A DNA stretch of 64,000 nt from Gloeocapsopsis crepidinum LEGE 06123. GTDB lineage: Bacteria; Cyanobacteriota; Cyanobacteriia; Cyanobacteriales; Chroococcidiopsidaceae. The position numbers and the translations under genes are program-made. Of the stretch, positions 47,128 through 57,785 are shown piece after piece (the first letter of the stretch is position 1; every line of letters starts with the position of its first letter). A model generated the notes under the pieces. The model made no database searches. It had not been told where the DNA came from and saw only the letters and a list, made by a program, of their open reading frames with translations. The stretch is taken from positions 1-64,000 of the forward strand of contig NZ_JADEWN010000012.1 of assembly GCF_015207655.1 (NCBI RefSeq), in the 5' to 3' direction.

Positions 47128-47669
47128 AAGATGATTCTGTAGGACTAAATGCAATAAAGCACAAGAGCTTTTCTGTATTCTTACAAAAATTTTGTTGGCT
47201 TTGCGATCGCCTTATACTGGTATAAATTAGTATTTGATACTACTGAAGAACGTTTATAAGTATCGATAGTATAAACTCGCTCTTCATTATTCATGTTTTA
47301 GCATGTATTTTTAGCTACCACCACTTTTAATACTAGTAAAGTTTCCTAATAAACTGCATGGCAAAAAAACTATGTCCTACGATAGGATACAAGGTTAGAA
47401 AATGCCATATAATAATTTTTAAGTATAGAGTTAAGTAAAAAATCTAAAGTATTTAAAATACTCGTTTTTAATTACTATATTAATTATTAAAAATAGGTCA
47501 AATTTTAATAATCTCGTTTACGTAGTAGTTAATAAATTGTTCTTAATAAGAAATTGCCTAAACGGCAGTAGTATATTAGATTAGACAGCCCTGACTTTAT
47601 TAATACCTTTCCTTTCAAAAAAATATATAAAGCAAAATTTCTTATTTTTGTGCAGATTTCAAACATTTT
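47128..47669. other. AT-rich intergenic region before the NACHT gene
   Basis: About 540 bp, strikingly AT-rich from 47330 on (for example 47430-47520), no ORF. It would hold the promoters of two divergent genes. The base bias continues into the NACHT gene. Confidence 0.45.
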
Positions 47670-49976
47670 ATGAAAACGCGAGCAAGTCGTTCACTAAAAG
47701 CTACAGTAGAGGGAATCAAGCAAGCCAATAAAGCTGTACTGAAATTTGCGACAAAAACAGAGTTAGCAGTAGAACTAGAAGTTTCTCGTGCCACTGTACA
47801 AAATTTTTTTGCAGGAAAACCAGTTGCTAGAGAAAATTTCCATAAAATCTGTGAAAAGCTAGGGCTATCTTGGCAAGAAATAGCAGAACTTCCAGAACAA
47901 TATCTATTGTCAGAAAGCAAAGCAAATATATCCTGTCAAAACTTTTCAAGCTCTATTTCAAGAAACATACAGCAAAACATCCAAACTGTTATTCAGCAAA
48001 AATGCGGTAGCTTTAGAGTTTTAGATATGTCACAGCCTAGAACTCTACAGGAAGTTTATACTAATCTTAATATTTTAGAGAACATTAGCAATCGTAGTTG
48101 GCTAGAGATTGAGCAACTTCATCAAAATCTTAATTTAATAGATGATAACAAAATAGTCTCGAGCAATAGTAAACTACAGCATTTTTCAGCATTACAAGCT
48201 GTCAAACAATATTCCAAACTAATTCTTTTAGGGAAACCAGGTTCTGGCAAAACAACACTTCTCAAACACATTGCAATAGAATCTGTTTCAGAGAACTTAC
48301 CAATTCTAAAAATTCCTATCTTTATTACACTCAAAAATTTTGCAGAAAGCCGATATAAACTCAGCTTATTTACATATATTAAACAAGAGCTAGCTAGCTA
48401 TGGCATTAATAAATTATTTGCTACTCAAATATTAAATCAAGGTCAAGCACTAATTTTATTAGACGGACTAGATGAAGTATGTCAAAAAGATATTTATTGC
48501 GTCTTGCAGCAAATTAGCGGAATTAGTACTAAATATCACACTAATCAGTTTATTTTGACCTGTCGTATAGGATCAACAGAGTACAATTTAGAACACTTTA
48601 CCGAAGTAGAACTTGCTGATTTTAATCAACACCAAATTAGTAGTTTCGTACAAAAATGGTTTGCAGGGACAGCGGCTGGTAAAGGTAAACATTTTCTTCT
48701 CAAATTACAACAAAACTCACGCTTGCAAGAACTTGCGACAAACCCCTTACTATTAATGTTACTTTGTTTGGTGTTTGCAGAAGCCGGACATTTTCCTACC
48801 AATCGAATCAAGTTGTATCAAGAAGCATTGGATATTTTACTTAAGAAATGGGACGCTAAGCGCTATGTTGAGCGTGATGAAGTTTACAAACAGCTATCAG
48901 TATCGCGAAAGCATGAATTATTAAGCTACATTGCACGAAATACATTTGAGAAAGGAGAATACTTCTTTAAACAGCAGGATCTAGAACGGTATATTGCAGA
49001 ATATATCTATAACTTCCCAGATGTATGTGCATGTGGGCAGAGTTTATCGTTCAAACCCGAAGCTATACTTAAAGCAATAGAAGCCCAGCATGGTTTACTT
49101 GTAGAACGTGCTAAAGGGATTTACTCTTTCTCCCATCTGACATTTCAGGAATATTTTACTGCAAAAAATATTGTTTGTAACGCAGAAGCCCAAGGTGATA
49201 AAGCATTAACGCAACTTGCGAATTATATTACTGATAAGCGCTGGCAGGAAATATTTATACTATGTGTAGGAATGTTGCCACAGGCAGACTATTTATTACT
49301 GCTAGCAAAGAAATACATTGATTGCTTATTAGCCGATGACATCCAATTGCAACAATTTTTGAGGTGGCTAGGTGCTAAGTCATACGATACATCAAGTTCT
49401 TGTTCTTTTTTGAACTTGCGAGCCTTTTATTTTGACCTAGAACTTAGTCGGACTTGTGAAATTACAGAAGGCAAATTAGAGTTATCTAAAGCTTGTAATC
49501 CCGAATTTACTCGTTATATCAACTCCGAATTATCTCTCGATCTAGCTCTAGACCGTGTTCTTACAATTGACTATATTTTGAAACAAACCACTCAACCCGC
49601 ATTAGTTTATCATCGCGTTTTAGATCGAGCAATTGTGCGTGCTAGTCTTATTGCGCCTGAATTAAGACAAGTACTACAAGCACTTAAGCAACATACAATA
49701 AATTATTGTCAGAGTAATGACAGCTTTATTAAGTGGTGGATAGCTGCTGGTCAAGATGAAATAACATTATTGAGAAACGCGGTCATTCAGCAGCGCGACT
49801 TTGCTTACGATTGGCATTTTAATCCTCATCAACAAAACTTGTTGAAGCAATATTATGATTCCACTATACTATTGCTCAACTGCTTAAATTCTAACTGCGT
49901 TTCCATTGAAGTTCGACAGAGAATAGCAAATTCCATATTGCTACCTTCAGCAAAGCTATCTCAAGTTGCAGTATAA
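47670..49976 (+). CDS. HTH-NACHT STAND NTPase
   Basis: 768-aa protein. Residues about 1-75 are an XRE-like helix-turn-helix (TKTELAVELEVSRATVQNFF; FHKICEKLGLSWQEIAELPE). A linker leads to a NACHT NTPase: Walker A LLGKPGSGKTTLLK (about 188), Walker B ALILLDGLDEV (about 260), LTCRI sensor-like motif, ATNPLLLMLLCLVF and GIYSFSHLTFQEYFTAKNI winged-helix motif. The last about 240 residues are helical, as in the NACHT C-terminal helical domains of cyanobacteria. Bacterial NACHT proteins include anti-phage factors; others are of unknown role. It stands alone between core genes and is AT-rich, suggesting acquisition (inference). Confidence 0.9.
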   Translation: MKTRASRSLKATVEGIKQANKAVLKFATKTELAVELEVSRATVQNFFAGKPVARENFHKICEKLGLSWQEIAELPEQYLLSESKANISCQNFSSSISRNIQQNIQTVIQQKCGSFRVLDMSQPRTLQEVYTNLNILENISNRSWLEIEQLHQNLNLIDDNKIVSSNSKLQHFSALQAVKQYSKLILLGKPGSGKTTLLKHIAIESVSENLPILKIPIFITLKNFAESRYKLSLFTYIKQELASYGINKLFATQILNQGQALILLDGLDEVCQKDIYCVLQQISGISTKYHTNQFILTCRIGSTEYNLEHFTEVELADFNQHQISSFVQKWFAGTAAGKGKHFLLKLQQNSRLQELATNPLLLMLLCLVFAEAGHFPTNRIKLYQEALDILLKKWDAKRYVERDEVYKQLSVSRKHELLSYIARNTFEKGEYFFKQQDLERYIAEYIYNFPDVCACGQSLSFKPEAILKAIEAQHGLLVERAKGIYSFSHLTFQEYFTAKNIVCNAEAQGDKALTQLANYITDKRWQEIFILCVGMLPQADYLLLLAKKYIDCLLADDIQLQQFLRWLGAKSYDTSSSCSFLNLRAFYFDLELSRTCEITEGKLELSKACNPEFTRYINSELSLDLALDRVLTIDYILKQTTQPALVYHRVLDRAIVRASLIAPELRQVLQALKQHTINYCQSNDSFIKWWIAAGQDEITLLRNAVIQQRDFAYDWHFNPHQQNLLKQYYDSTILLLNCLNSNCVSIEVRQRIANSILLPSAKLSQVAV

Positions 49977-50007
49977 AGTTAAGAGAAGAATCCCCTTACT
50001 TTATACT
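49970..50007. terminator. Inverted repeat between NACHT and ndhN (possible bidirectional terminator)
   Basis: Perfect 10-bp arms AGTATAAAGT / ACTTTATACT with an 18-base spacer; the left arm includes the NACHT stop codon. It has no clear T tract, so terminator function is uncertain. Confidence 0.45.
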
Positions 50008-50040
50008 TAAGAATTGCGATCGCACTCTACGTCCAGCAGG

Positions 50041-50529
50041 CTATGCACTTTGATAGCTACTTGGTAGTGTATCTTTTAGTGGTGTCCATCGAAAATAGCG
50101 ATCGCCACCTCTTTCTAGCACAACTTTTACTCGTGGTTCTAAGCTTGCTAAATTTGCTAAGTATTCAATCTCTTGACTAGCAAGCAAATGTCCTTCAATC
50201 ATCCACAGAACTAATCCTTTTGATTTCGGTGGTAGTTGTTCTAGATGATACGTAACTATCGGTGGTGCGTAGTAAACGTTTCCTACTGCGGCGCCTTTGC
50301 CAACACTTTTTTTGCCTAAGTGTGGGGGACGTATTCCGTGAACTCTAGTCAAATATGCTGCTACATCACCCAAAGAGCGAGCTGTAATGTGTAAGGTAGT
50401 ATATCCTGCTGCTCGCAGTCGGCGTTGATAGCGACCTTCAAAACCTCCCTCCAGTGGTACATAAACTCCAAGTGCACCAGACTTTTCTAAGTCTTTGATA
50501 AATTTATTGCCAGTAATAATTAGTGCCAT
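50041..50529 (-). CDS. ndhN: NAD(P)H-quinone oxidoreductase subunit N
   Basis: 162-aa peripheral subunit specific to cyanobacterial and chloroplast NDH-1 (cyclic electron flow and respiration). It begins MALIITGNKFIKDLEKSGAL, has GGFEGRYQRRLRAAGY and LPPKSKGLVLWMIEGHLLA, and ends with GDRYFRWTPLKD, all typical of NdhN. Length is normal. It diverges from the ribosomal superoperon across an 865-bp spacer, the same neighbourhood as in several cyanobacteria. Confidence 0.95.
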   Translation of the reverse strand: MALIITGNKFIKDLEKSGALGVYVPLEGGFEGRYQRRLRAAGYTTLHITARSLGDVAAYLTRVHGIRPPHLGKKSVGKGAAVGNVYYAPPIVTYHLEQLPPKSKGLVLWMIEGHLLASQEIEYLANLASLEPRVKVVLERGGDRYFRWTPLKDTLPSSYQSA

Positions 50530-51394
50530 AAGTTTTTTGTTCTCATTGAAACGTCAACGCCTGCTATTGTGATATGTCAACCATCAGTTGATGGTTACTG
50601 CTATGACTTGCCAGCTTGTCTAGCAAGACTGTTCCTTGCTCGTGTATTATCTCTAATTTTAAGTATCTATGCTTATCTATAAGAATTCTCATTATTTTTT
50701 GGATTAATAAAAACAAATCATATTTTTGACTCTCAGTTTTATCGCACAAATCTAGGAGAACTCTATAGCACTTCAATTCTCAGCAAGATTCAAAGTAGAC
50801 AAAAAAATCATATTGGTTTATGATATTAGATTGTGACCAAAATGCCTCAGTCGTGAGCTAACAACTTTATTGCTAGGGTTGTCGGCAGCGTAAACTATTT
50901 GGCAGCACGGACGTGTTGATTGCTAGGTTTAAAGGGTAGCGTTATAATTTTTTATGGCGTTATGCTATTAAACTTTGCTCTCCAAATAGAGCAGACGGCA
51001 AAGCTAATTGTATTGGCTAGCGCCCAAAGTTGCATGAGGCACATACGCTGGAAGCTTGGGTATTTCCAAGCAGCTATTTAATTGAACCAAGGTTCAATAG
51101 GCGAGTAGTAAAGCAGAAGTAGACAGCAATGTGTTAACACCTGCGGTACGGTCTAAAGCTCATCAGCATAGATACTAAACGGCTTGCCGTTTAAGTCTAG
51201 GTGAGGTCATTAACTGCAAGAGCGATCGCTCTAAATCTGAAGTGTATATCCATGCGTAGGCATTAAACCAAAAGTGACTTCTTTTTTGCTCCTAGTTTGA
51301 GTAGTAAGGAAGGAACCTTCTAGTGAAACCGGTTGCAGCGAATCAGCGTTATCCGGTGCTAATTCAACCTTGAAAAAAGGAGAAACCAGTTACT
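50530..51394. promoter_or_regulatory. Long ndhN-rplC spacer and ribosomal operon leader
   Basis: 865 bp with no supported ORF (50564-50776 minus has no family features). The rplC-proximal 500 bp are richer in GC than the distal part and contain several possible hairpins, such as GGTTCAAT/ATTGAACC (51081-51099). Leaders of S10 operons can be autoregulatory, but the E. coli-type L4 leader cannot be assumed. Near the gene, AAAAGGAGAAACC is the ribosome-binding site of rplC. Confidence 0.45.
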
Positions 51395-52033
51395 GTGGCT
51401 GTAGGTATCCTCGGCACAAAGCTGGGCATGACCCAAGTGTTTGACGAGGCAGGAAAAGCAATTCCTGTAACTGTAGTTCAAGCCGGTCCATGCACAGTTA
51501 CGCAAATCAAAACGAAAGAAACAGATGGCTATACTGCCATCCAAGTTGGTTACAAAGAAGTGAAGCCCAAAGCATTAAACAAACCGCTTCTGGGTCATCT
51601 TGCTAAATCATCTGCTCCATCTTTGCGTCACTTACGTGAGTATCACTTAGATAATCCAAGTGAATACGATCTAGGTCAAGAAATCAAAGCAGATATCTTC
51701 GCTTCTGGGCAGATGGTCAATGTCATTGGGACTAGCATTGGTCGTGGTTTTGCCGGTTATCAAAGACGGCATAACTTTGGTCGCGGACCAATGTCTCATG
51801 GTTCTAAAAACCATCGATTACCTGGTTCAATTGGTGCAGGGACAACTCCAGGGCGTGTTTATCCTGGTAAAAAGATGGCAGGTCGTTTGGGCGGAAAGCG
51901 CGTGACAATTCCTCAATTGACAGTAGTACAGGTAGATTCAGAGCGTAACCTACTCCTGATCAAAGGCGCAGTTCCAGGCAAGCCTGGTGCTTTATTAAAC
52001 ATTGTGCCAGCACGACGAGGTAGTCAAACGTAG
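51395..52033 (+). CDS. rplC: 50S ribosomal protein L3
   Basis: 212 aa from GTG 51395, twelve bases after [28 protein letters not shown] and the rRNA-binding loop [19 protein letters not shown] are diagnostic. First gene of the S10-type cluster here; rpsJ, which begins this operon in E. coli, is absent, as is usual in cyanobacteria. Confidence 0.97.
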   Translation: MAVGILGTKLGMTQVFDEAGKAIPVTVVQAGPCTVTQIKTKETDGYTAIQVGYKEVKPKALNKPLLGHLAKSSAPSLRHLREYHLDNPSEYDLGQEIKADIFASGQMVNVIGTSIGRGFAGYQRRHNFGRGPMSHGSKNHRLPGSIGAGTTPGRVYPGKKMAGRLGGKRVTIPQLTVVQVDSERNLLLIKGAVPGKPGALLNIVPARRGSQT

Positions 52034-52116
52034 GGCGAAGCTATATAAATTGCCACTACAGGTGATTGGGGTAAATCTTTATACCCAACACCGAGCTACA
52101 AAGAAAGGATAAACAA

Positions 52117-52749
52117 ATGGTAGATTGTGTAGTAAAAAACTGGCAAGGAGAAGAGGTAGGACAAGCAACACTCGATTTGCGCGTTGCTAAAGAAGATAGT
52201 GCTGCTCATATTGTCCACCGAGCCTTGGTACGGCAGATAACCAACGCCAGACAAGGGACAGCAAGTACTAAAACTCGTGCAGAGGTTCGGGGCGGTGGTC
52301 GCAAACCTTGGCGGCAAAAAGGAACGGGTCGCGCGCGTGCTGGCTCAATCCGTTCTCCACTGTGGCGGGGTGGTGGTGTCATCTTTGGACCAAAGCCGAG
52401 AGATTATGAAATTAAGATGAATCGCAAAGAGCGGCGGTTAGCTTTGCGTACAGCTTTGACAAGTCGGGCTGCGGATATGGTAGTGGTAGAAGATTTTGCG
52501 AGTGAGCTACCAAGACCAAAAACGAAAGACCTCTTAGCAGCGATCGCACGTTGGGGAATTGACCCAGAAACAAAGGTTCTGTTAATTTTGCCTGAGCTTG
52601 TAGAAACTGTTTATCTCTCAGCACGAAACGTTGCTCAAGTCAAGTTAATTGCTGCCGATCGGTTGAATGTTTACGATCTATTAAATGCTGACCGGATCGT
52701 GACTACAGTAGCTGCCATTGAAAAGATTCAGGAGGTCTACGGTGCCTAA
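52117..52749 (+). CDS. rplD: 50S ribosomal protein L4
   Basis: 210 aa. The extended rRNA-binding loop [20 protein letters not shown] and [17 protein letters not shown] is typical. AAAGGA precedes the ATG. Its last 8 bp overlap the start of rplW. Confidence 0.97.
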   Translation: MVDCVVKNWQGEEVGQATLDLRVAKEDSAAHIVHRALVRQITNARQGTASTKTRAEVRGGGRKPWRQKGTGRARAGSIRSPLWRGGGVIFGPKPRDYEIKMNRKERRLALRTALTSRAADMVVVEDFASELPRPKTKDLLAAIARWGIDPETKVLLILPELVETVYLSARNVAQVKLIAADRLNVYDLLNADRIVTTVAAIEKIQEVYGA

Positions 52750-53056
52750 GATAGATCGGCGATCGCTACCTGATTTAGTACGTCGTCCCATACTAACTGA
52801 AAAAGCCACTCGGCTAATGGAGGAAAACAAATTCACATTTGAAGTGATTCCCCAAGCCACCAAGCCAGACATCAAAGCAGCGATCGAAGACTTGTTTCAA
52901 GTCAAAGTTATTCAAGTAAACACTCAGCAACAACCACGCAAGCAACGTCGAGTAGGGAGATTTATTGGCTTTAAATCTCAATACAAAAAAGCGATTGTCA
53001 CGGTAGCGACTGGGGAAGAAGACAAAATTAGAAAAGTCCTGTTCCCAGATGTTTAG
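52742..53056 (+). CDS. rplW: 50S ribosomal protein L23
   Basis: The ORF track begins at TTG 52718, but a perfect AGGAGG lies six bases before GTG 52742, which begins the conserved [20 protein letters not shown]; 104 aa. The start overlaps the end of rplD, implying translational coupling. L23 docks trigger factor and SRP at the tunnel exit. Confidence 0.95.
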   Translation: MPKIDRRSLPDLVRRPILTEKATRLMEENKFTFEVIPQATKPDIKAAIEDLFQVKVIQVNTQQQPRKQRRVGRFIGFKSQYKKAIVTVATGEEDKIRKVLFPDV

Positions 53057-53125
53057 TGCGTTGTCAGTTGTTATATAAACACTTCAATCAACAACTCGAA
53101 CTTTTAAACACAACAAACGAAACTT

Positions 53126-53989
53126 ATGGGTACACGTTCTTATCGTCCATATACACCCAGTACGCGCCAGCGTATTGTCTCTGACTTTAATGAAATTACT
53201 AAAACTGAACCAGAGCGATCGCTAACAACCTCAGTTCACCGTCCTAAAGGTCGGAACAATCGTGGTGTCATTACCAGTCGTCGCCGAGGTGGCGGACACA
53301 AGCGTTTATATCGGACGATCGACTTTAAACGCAATAAACATAATATTCCTGCCAAAGTAGCCGCGATCGAATACGATCCCAACCGCAATGCTCGCATCGC
53401 TCTGCTGTATTACCAAGATGGAGAAAAACGGTACATTATTCAACCTAATGGCTTGAAAGTGGGACAAACCGTAATTTCCGGTCCAGATGCACCTTTTGAA
53501 GATGGTAATGCTCTCCCACTCAGCAGAATTCCTCTAGGAACAACAGTTCACAATGTTGAACTCTATCCTGGTCGTGGTGCTCAAATTGTTCGTGCTGCCG
53601 GTGCTAGTGCGCAAGTAGTTGCGAAAGAGGGTAACTACGTTACACTCAAGCTTCCTTCGGGCGAAGTCCGGCTTGTGCGCCGCGAATGCTACGCCACAAT
53701 TGGGCAAGTTGGCAACATTGATGTACGCAACCTTAGCTCAGGAAAAGCAGGACGAAATCGTTGGAAAGGACGCCGACCTAAGGTCAGAGGTAGTGTAATG
53801 AACCCAGTCGATCACCCACATGGTGGTGGTGAGGGTAGAGCACCAATTGGTAGATCAGGACCTGTGACGCCTTGGGGTAAGCCAACTCTAGGAGCTAAAA
53901 CACGTAAGCCAAAGAAAGCGAGCAATGCTCTCATCATTCGTCGTCGTCGCAAGTCTTCCAAACGCGGTCGCGGTGGCAGAGAATCATAA
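53126..53989 (+). CDS. rplB: 50S ribosomal protein L2
   Basis: 287-aa large-subunit protein needed for peptidyl-transferase centre assembly. [20 protein letters not shown] and the C-terminal [20 protein letters not shown] (with the conserved His) are diagnostic. Full length. Confidence 0.97.
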   Translation: MGTRSYRPYTPSTRQRIVSDFNEITKTEPERSLTTSVHRPKGRNNRGVITSRRRGGGHKRLYRTIDFKRNKHNIPAKVAAIEYDPNRNARIALLYYQDGEKRYIIQPNGLKVGQTVISGPDAPFEDGNALPLSRIPLGTTVHNVELYPGRGAQIVRAAGASAQVVAKEGNYVTLKLPSGEVRLVRRECYATIGQVGNIDVRNLSSGKAGRNRWKGRRPKVRGSVMNPVDHPHGGGEGRAPIGRSGPVTPWGKPTLGAKTRKPKKASNALIIRRRRKSSKRGRGGRES

Positions 53990-54018
53990 ATCTAAAATCC
54001 AACATCCAACATTGAGCT

Positions 54019-54297
54019 ATGGGTCGTTCTTTAAAAAAAGGTCCTTTTGTTGCTGATAGTTTGCTCAGCAAAATCGAAAAGCTAAATACAAAAGGCGAAA
54101 AACAAGTCATCAAAACCTGGTCGCGAGCATCTACTATCTTGCCCCAGATGGTTGGTCACACAATCGCTGTCCACAATGGACGGCAACACGTGCCGGTCTT
54201 CATCAACGAGCAAATGGTAGGGCACAAACTAGGTGAATTCGCTCCGACACGTACCTTTCGCGGTCATGCCAAAAGCGATAAAAAAGCAGGGAGATAA
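54019..54297 (+). CDS. rpsS: 30S ribosomal protein S19
   Basis: 92 aa, [20 protein letters not shown] and [18 protein letters not shown], standard S19 that contacts S13 in the head of the 30S subunit. Followed by a heptamer-repeat spacer. Confidence 0.97.
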   Translation: MGRSLKKGPFVADSLLSKIEKLNTKGEKQVIKTWSRASTILPQMVGHTIAVHNGRQHVPVFINEQMVGHKLGEFAPTRTFRGHAKSDKKAGR

Positions 54298-54299
54298 AT

Positions 54300-54327
54300 A
54301 GCTGATAGCTGTGAGCTAACAGCTAAA
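54300..54327. repeat. Heptamer repeat array between rpsS and rplV
   Basis: Four 7-mers AGCTGAT, AGCTGTG, AGCTAAC, AGCTAAA directly abutting the rplV ribosome-binding site GGAG (54328-54331). An STRR inside the ribosomal superoperon. Confidence 0.75.
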
Positions 54328-54340
54328 GGAGAAATGTGTT

Positions 54341-54709
54341 ATGGCTAGTGATACTACAGAAGTAAAAGCAAGCGCCCGTTACATCCGGATGTCTCCCTAC
54401 AAAGTACGTCGCGTTCTCGATCAAATTCGCGGGCGATCGTACCGAGAAGCGTTGATTATTCTGGAATTTATGCCCTACAGAGCCTGCGATCCAATCCTCA
54501 AAGTGCTCAGAAGTGCAGTTGCTAATGCTGAACATAATGCTGGCTTAGACCCAGCAGAGCTAAAAATTACTCAAGCGTATGCAGATCAAGGACCAGTGCT
54601 TAAGCGTTTTCAACCAAGAGCACAAGGTCGAGCTTACCAAATTCGCAAGCCTACGTGTCACATTACAGTGGCAGTTGCGACAGACACAGCGTTAGCAGCA
54701 GAAAGTTAG
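54341..54709 (+). CDS. rplV: 50S ribosomal protein L22
   Basis: 122 aa; [20 protein letters not shown] and the tunnel-lining loop [20 protein letters not shown] are typical. The hairpin loop lines the exit tunnel where macrolides bind. AAGGAG precedes the ATG. Confidence 0.97.
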   Translation: MASDTTEVKASARYIRMSPYKVRRVLDQIRGRSYREALIILEFMPYRACDPILKVLRSAVANAEHNAGLDPAELKITQAYADQGPVLKRFQPRAQGRAYQIRKPTCHITVAVATDTALAAES

Positions 54710-54727
54710 TCACAAGAGGAAGTATTT

Positions 54728-55480
54728 GTGGGACAAAAAATTCATCCAATCGGGTTTCGCCTAGGAGTTACCCAAGAACATCAATCGCAGTGGTTTGCTG
54801 AACCAGGGCGTTATCCTGAAATTCTTAAAGAAGATCATAAACTACGCAATTACGTCGAGCAAAAGCTGGGCAGATTAGCGCAAAATAATAACGCAGGAAT
54901 TTCTGAAGTACGGATTGAGCGTAAGGCAGATCAAATCGACCTTGAAGTCCGCACAGCTCGTCCTGGAGTCGTCGTCGGTCGTGGTGGTACTGGAATTGAA
55001 TCACTGCGCACAGGATTACAAGAATTACTCGGTGGAAACCGTCAAATTCGGATCAATGTTGTTGAAGTACAGCAAGTTGATGCTGACGCTTATCTCATTG
55101 CTGAGTATATTGCACAGCAGCTAGAACGCCGCGTTTCCTTCCGTCGCGTTGTTCGGCAAACGATTCAACGCGCTCAAAAAGCTGGTATTCAAGGTATCCG
55201 GATTCAAGTCAGCGGTCGGCTCAATGGTGCAGAAATTGCTCGTACTGAGTGGACTCGTGAAGGCAGAGTACCGCTACATACATTAAGAGCGGACATTGAC
55301 TATGCCTATACGACGGCACGAACCATCTATGGAATTTTGGGAATTAAAGTGTGGATCTTTAAGGGAGAGATTATTCCTGGACAAGAGCAAACACCAACAC
55401 CGACAACAACTCAACCGCGCCGTCGCCAACCACAACAGCGCCGTCGTCAGCAGTTTGAAGACCGTTCCAACGAAGAATAA
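54728..55480 (+). CDS. rpsC: 30S ribosomal protein S3
   Basis: 250 aa from GTG 54728 after [23 protein letters not shown] is the S3 start; the KH domain has [16 protein letters not shown]. The C-terminal tail is extended, Thr/Pro then Arg/Gln-rich ([16 protein letters not shown]), as in other cyanobacteria. Confidence 0.97.
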   Translation: MGQKIHPIGFRLGVTQEHQSQWFAEPGRYPEILKEDHKLRNYVEQKLGRLAQNNNAGISEVRIERKADQIDLEVRTARPGVVVGRGGTGIESLRTGLQELLGGNRQIRINVVEVQQVDADAYLIAEYIAQQLERRVSFRRVVRQTIQRAQKAGIQGIRIQVSGRLNGAEIARTEWTREGRVPLHTLRADIDYAYTTARTIYGILGIKVWIFKGEIIPGQEQTPTPTTTQPRRRQPQQRRRQQFEDRSNEE

Positions 55481-55523
55481 CAGCCGTTAGCAAGAATGCT
55501 AATTGCTTTAAAGGTACCCAATC

Positions 55524-55943
55524 ATGCTAAGTCCTAGAAGAACAAAATTCCGCAAACAACAGCGCGGACGAATGGAAGGAATCGCCACCAGAGGTAATAA
55601 TCTCAATTTTGGTGATTTTGGTCTCCAAGCTTTAGAACCCGCTTGGATCACTTCGCGTCAAATCGAAGCTTCACGTCGGGCAATGACTCGCTATATTCGT
55701 CGTGGTGGCAAAATTTGGATTCGCATATTTCCTGATAAACCTGTAACGATGCGCCCAGCAGAAACGCGGATGGGTTCAGGTAAAGGTTCTCCTGAATATT
55801 GGGTGGCAGTTGTCAAGCCAGGACGAATTTTGTTTGAAATTGCCGGCGTACCCGAAGCAACAGCACGGGAAGCAATGCGTTTAGCAATGTATAAGCTACC
55901 AATTAAAACCAAGTTTGTTGTGCGTTCAGAGGAGGAGGTTTAG
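55524..55943 (+). CDS. rplP: 50S ribosomal protein L16
   Basis: 139 aa; [20 protein letters not shown] and [19 protein letters not shown] are diagnostic. Ends 3 bp before rpmC; its last codons contain the GAGGAGG used by rpmC. Confidence 0.97.
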   Translation: MLSPRRTKFRKQQRGRMEGIATRGNNLNFGDFGLQALEPAWITSRQIEASRRAMTRYIRRGGKIWIRIFPDKPVTMRPAETRMGSGKGSPEYWVAVVKPGRILFEIAGVPEATAREAMRLAMYKLPIKTKFVVRSEEEV

Positions 55944-55946
55944 AGT

Positions 55947-56174
55947 ATGCCACTTCCTAAAATTTCCGAAGCAAGAAATTTAAGTGATGAAGAAATAGTT
56001 GCCCAGATTGTGGCGCTAAAGAAGCAATTATTTCAACTACGCCTTCAGAAAGCCACGCGACAGTTGGAAAAACCACATCAGTTTAAGCACGCTAGACACC
56101 AACTAGCACAATTACTCACTGTGGAACACGAAAGAAAAGCAGCAGCACAATCTCAGTCTGGTGCAGAAGAATAG
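55947..56174 (+). CDS. rpmC: 50S ribosomal protein L29
   Basis: 75 aa helical protein; EIVAQIVALKKQLFQLRLQK and LEKPHQFKHARHQLAQLLT fit L29. Slightly longer C-terminus than bacterial average. Six bases separate it from rpsQ. Confidence 0.93.
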   Translation: MPLPKISEARNLSDEEIVAQIVALKKQLFQLRLQKATRQLEKPHQFKHARHQLAQLLTVEHERKAAAQSQSGAEE

Positions 56175-56180
56175 GTAACT

Positions 56181-56432
56181 ATGGCAATTAAAGAACGAGT
56201 TGGAGTTGTAGTAAGCGACAAAATGGCAAAAACCGTGGTGGTTGCCGTTGAAAACCGCGCTTCTCATCCCAAATATGGAAAAATCGTCGTCCAAACGCGA
56301 CGCTATAAAGCTCACGACGAAGCAAATGAATGTAAAGAAGGCGATCGCGTCCGCATTCAAGAAAGTAGACCTCTCAGCCGCACGAAACGCTGGGTGGTTA
56401 AAGAAATCCTTAGTAGTGCCACTACTAGCTAG
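56181..56432 (+). CDS. rpsQ: 30S ribosomal protein S17
   Basis: 83 aa OB-fold protein; [20 protein letters not shown] and [17 protein letters not shown] are typical of S17, which binds 16S rRNA early in assembly. Confidence 0.96.
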   Translation: MAIKERVGVVVSDKMAKTVVVAVENRASHPKYGKIVVQTRRYKAHDEANECKEGDRVRIQESRPLSRTKRWVVKEILSSATTS

Positions 56433-56450
56433 ACAATCGGGAGATTAGCT

Positions 56451-56819
56451 GTGATTCAACCCCAGTCTTACCTTAATGTTGCTGATAACAGCGGTGCGCG
56501 AAAATTGATGTGCATTCGCGTTATGGGTGCAGGTAATCGCCGTTATGGCGGTGTAGGCGATGTAATTATCGCTGTAGTCAAAGATGCCATTCCCAATATG
56601 GCAGTTAAAAAATCAGATGTTGTGCGTGCAGTGATTGTCCGGACACGCAAAGGATTGCGTCGCGATAGTGGCATGAGTATTCGTTTTGATGACAATGCAG
56701 CAGTCATTATTAATGCCGATGGTAATCCTCGCGGTACTCGTGTTTTTGGACCAGTTGCCCGCGAACTGCGCGACAAAAACTATACGAAAATTGTTTCCCT
56801 GGCTCCGGAGGTGCTGTAA
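56451..56819 (+). CDS. rplN: 50S ribosomal protein L14
   Basis: 122 aa from GTG 56451: [20 protein letters not shown], and [20 protein letters not shown] near the end, standard L14. The stop codon overlaps the rplX start (TAATG). Confidence 0.97.
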   Translation: MIQPQSYLNVADNSGARKLMCIRVMGAGNRRYGGVGDVIIAVVKDAIPNMAVKKSDVVRAVIVRTRKGLRRDSGMSIRFDDNAAVIINADGNPRGTRVFGPVARELRDKNYTKIVSLAPEVL

Positions 56820-57175
56820 TGGCTGCACAGAAGAATGGATCTGCACCGATTCGCTACAAAATGCACGTCAAAACCGGAGATACCGTACAAGTGATCTCAG
56901 GTAGCGACAAGGGCAAAGTCGGTGAAGTCCTCAAGACGTTTCCTAAATTAAGCAAAGTGATCGTTCAAGGCGTGAATGTCAAAACCAAGCACGTCAAACC
57001 CACACAAGAGGGCGAATCCGGTCGCATTGTAACTTCAGAAGCACCGATTCATAGCTCTAATGTCATGCTCTACTCGACAAAGCAAAACGTTGCTAGTCGC
57101 GTTTGCTACACCTTTAACGAGCAAGGTCGGAAAGTCCGAATGCTCAAAAAAACTGGTGAAATCCTTGATAAATAG
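56819..57175 (+). CDS. rplX: 50S ribosomal protein L24
   Basis: 118 aa; the KOW motif [19 protein letters not shown] and [18 protein letters not shown] are diagnostic. Its ATG overlaps the rplN stop by one base, implying coupled translation. Confidence 0.96.
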   Translation: MAAQKNGSAPIRYKMHVKTGDTVQVISGSDKGKVGEVLKTFPKLSKVIVQGVNVKTKHVKPTQEGESGRIVTSEAPIHSSNVMLYSTKQNVASRVCYTFNEQGRKVRMLKKTGEILDK

Positions 57176-57220
57176 CTTAATTTTCCTGACCAAGACCAGG
57201 AAGTAGTAGAAGTAAAAACT

Positions 57221-57766
57221 ATGACAGCACGACTCAAAAGCTTATACCAAGAACAGATAGTCCCGCAGTTGATGGAGCAGTTTCAGTATACAAATATCCA
57301 TCAAGTGCCAAAGTTGACAAAAGTAACAGTAAATCGAGGTTTGGGCGAAGCCGCACAAAACGCGAAAGCGCTTGAATCGTCTATTAACGAGATTGCCACA
57401 ATTACAGGTCAAAAACCCGTTGTTACGCGTGCCAAAAAAGCGATCGCTGGCTTTAAAATTCGCCAAGGTATGCCAGTTGGCTTGATGGTGACATTGCGTG
57501 GCGAACGGATGTATGCCTTTGTAGACAGACTTGTTAACTTGGCATTACCTCGTATTCGTGACTTTCGTGGTATCAGCCCTAAAAGCTTTGACGGACGCGG
57601 TAACTATACCCTTGGTGTTCGCGAACAACTGATTTTCCCAGAAGTTGATTACGACAGCATCGATCAAATTCGGGGTATGGATATTTCCATTATCACTACA
57701 GCAAAAAACGATGAAGAAGGTCGCGCATTGCTCAAAGCAATGGGAATGCCTTTTCGGGATCAATAA
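57221..57766 (+). CDS. rplE: 50S ribosomal protein L5
   Basis: 181 aa; [16 protein letters not shown] and [19 protein letters not shown] are typical. It is followed directly by rpsH; rpsN (S14), found between them in E. coli, is absent. Confidence 0.97.
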   Translation: MTARLKSLYQEQIVPQLMEQFQYTNIHQVPKLTKVTVNRGLGEAAQNAKALESSINEIATITGQKPVVTRAKKAIAGFKIRQGMPVGLMVTLRGERMYAFVDRLVNLALPRIRDFRGISPKSFDGRGNYTLGVREQLIFPEVDYDSIDQIRGMDISIITTAKNDEEGRALLKAMGMPFRDQ

Positions 57767-57785
57767 CGTTTATTAAGAGGAAACG

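Noticed and set aside
50564-50776. 70-aa minus-strand ORF upstream of ndhN
   Set aside because: Lies in the ndhN promoter region, with no family features and a composition like spacer DNA.
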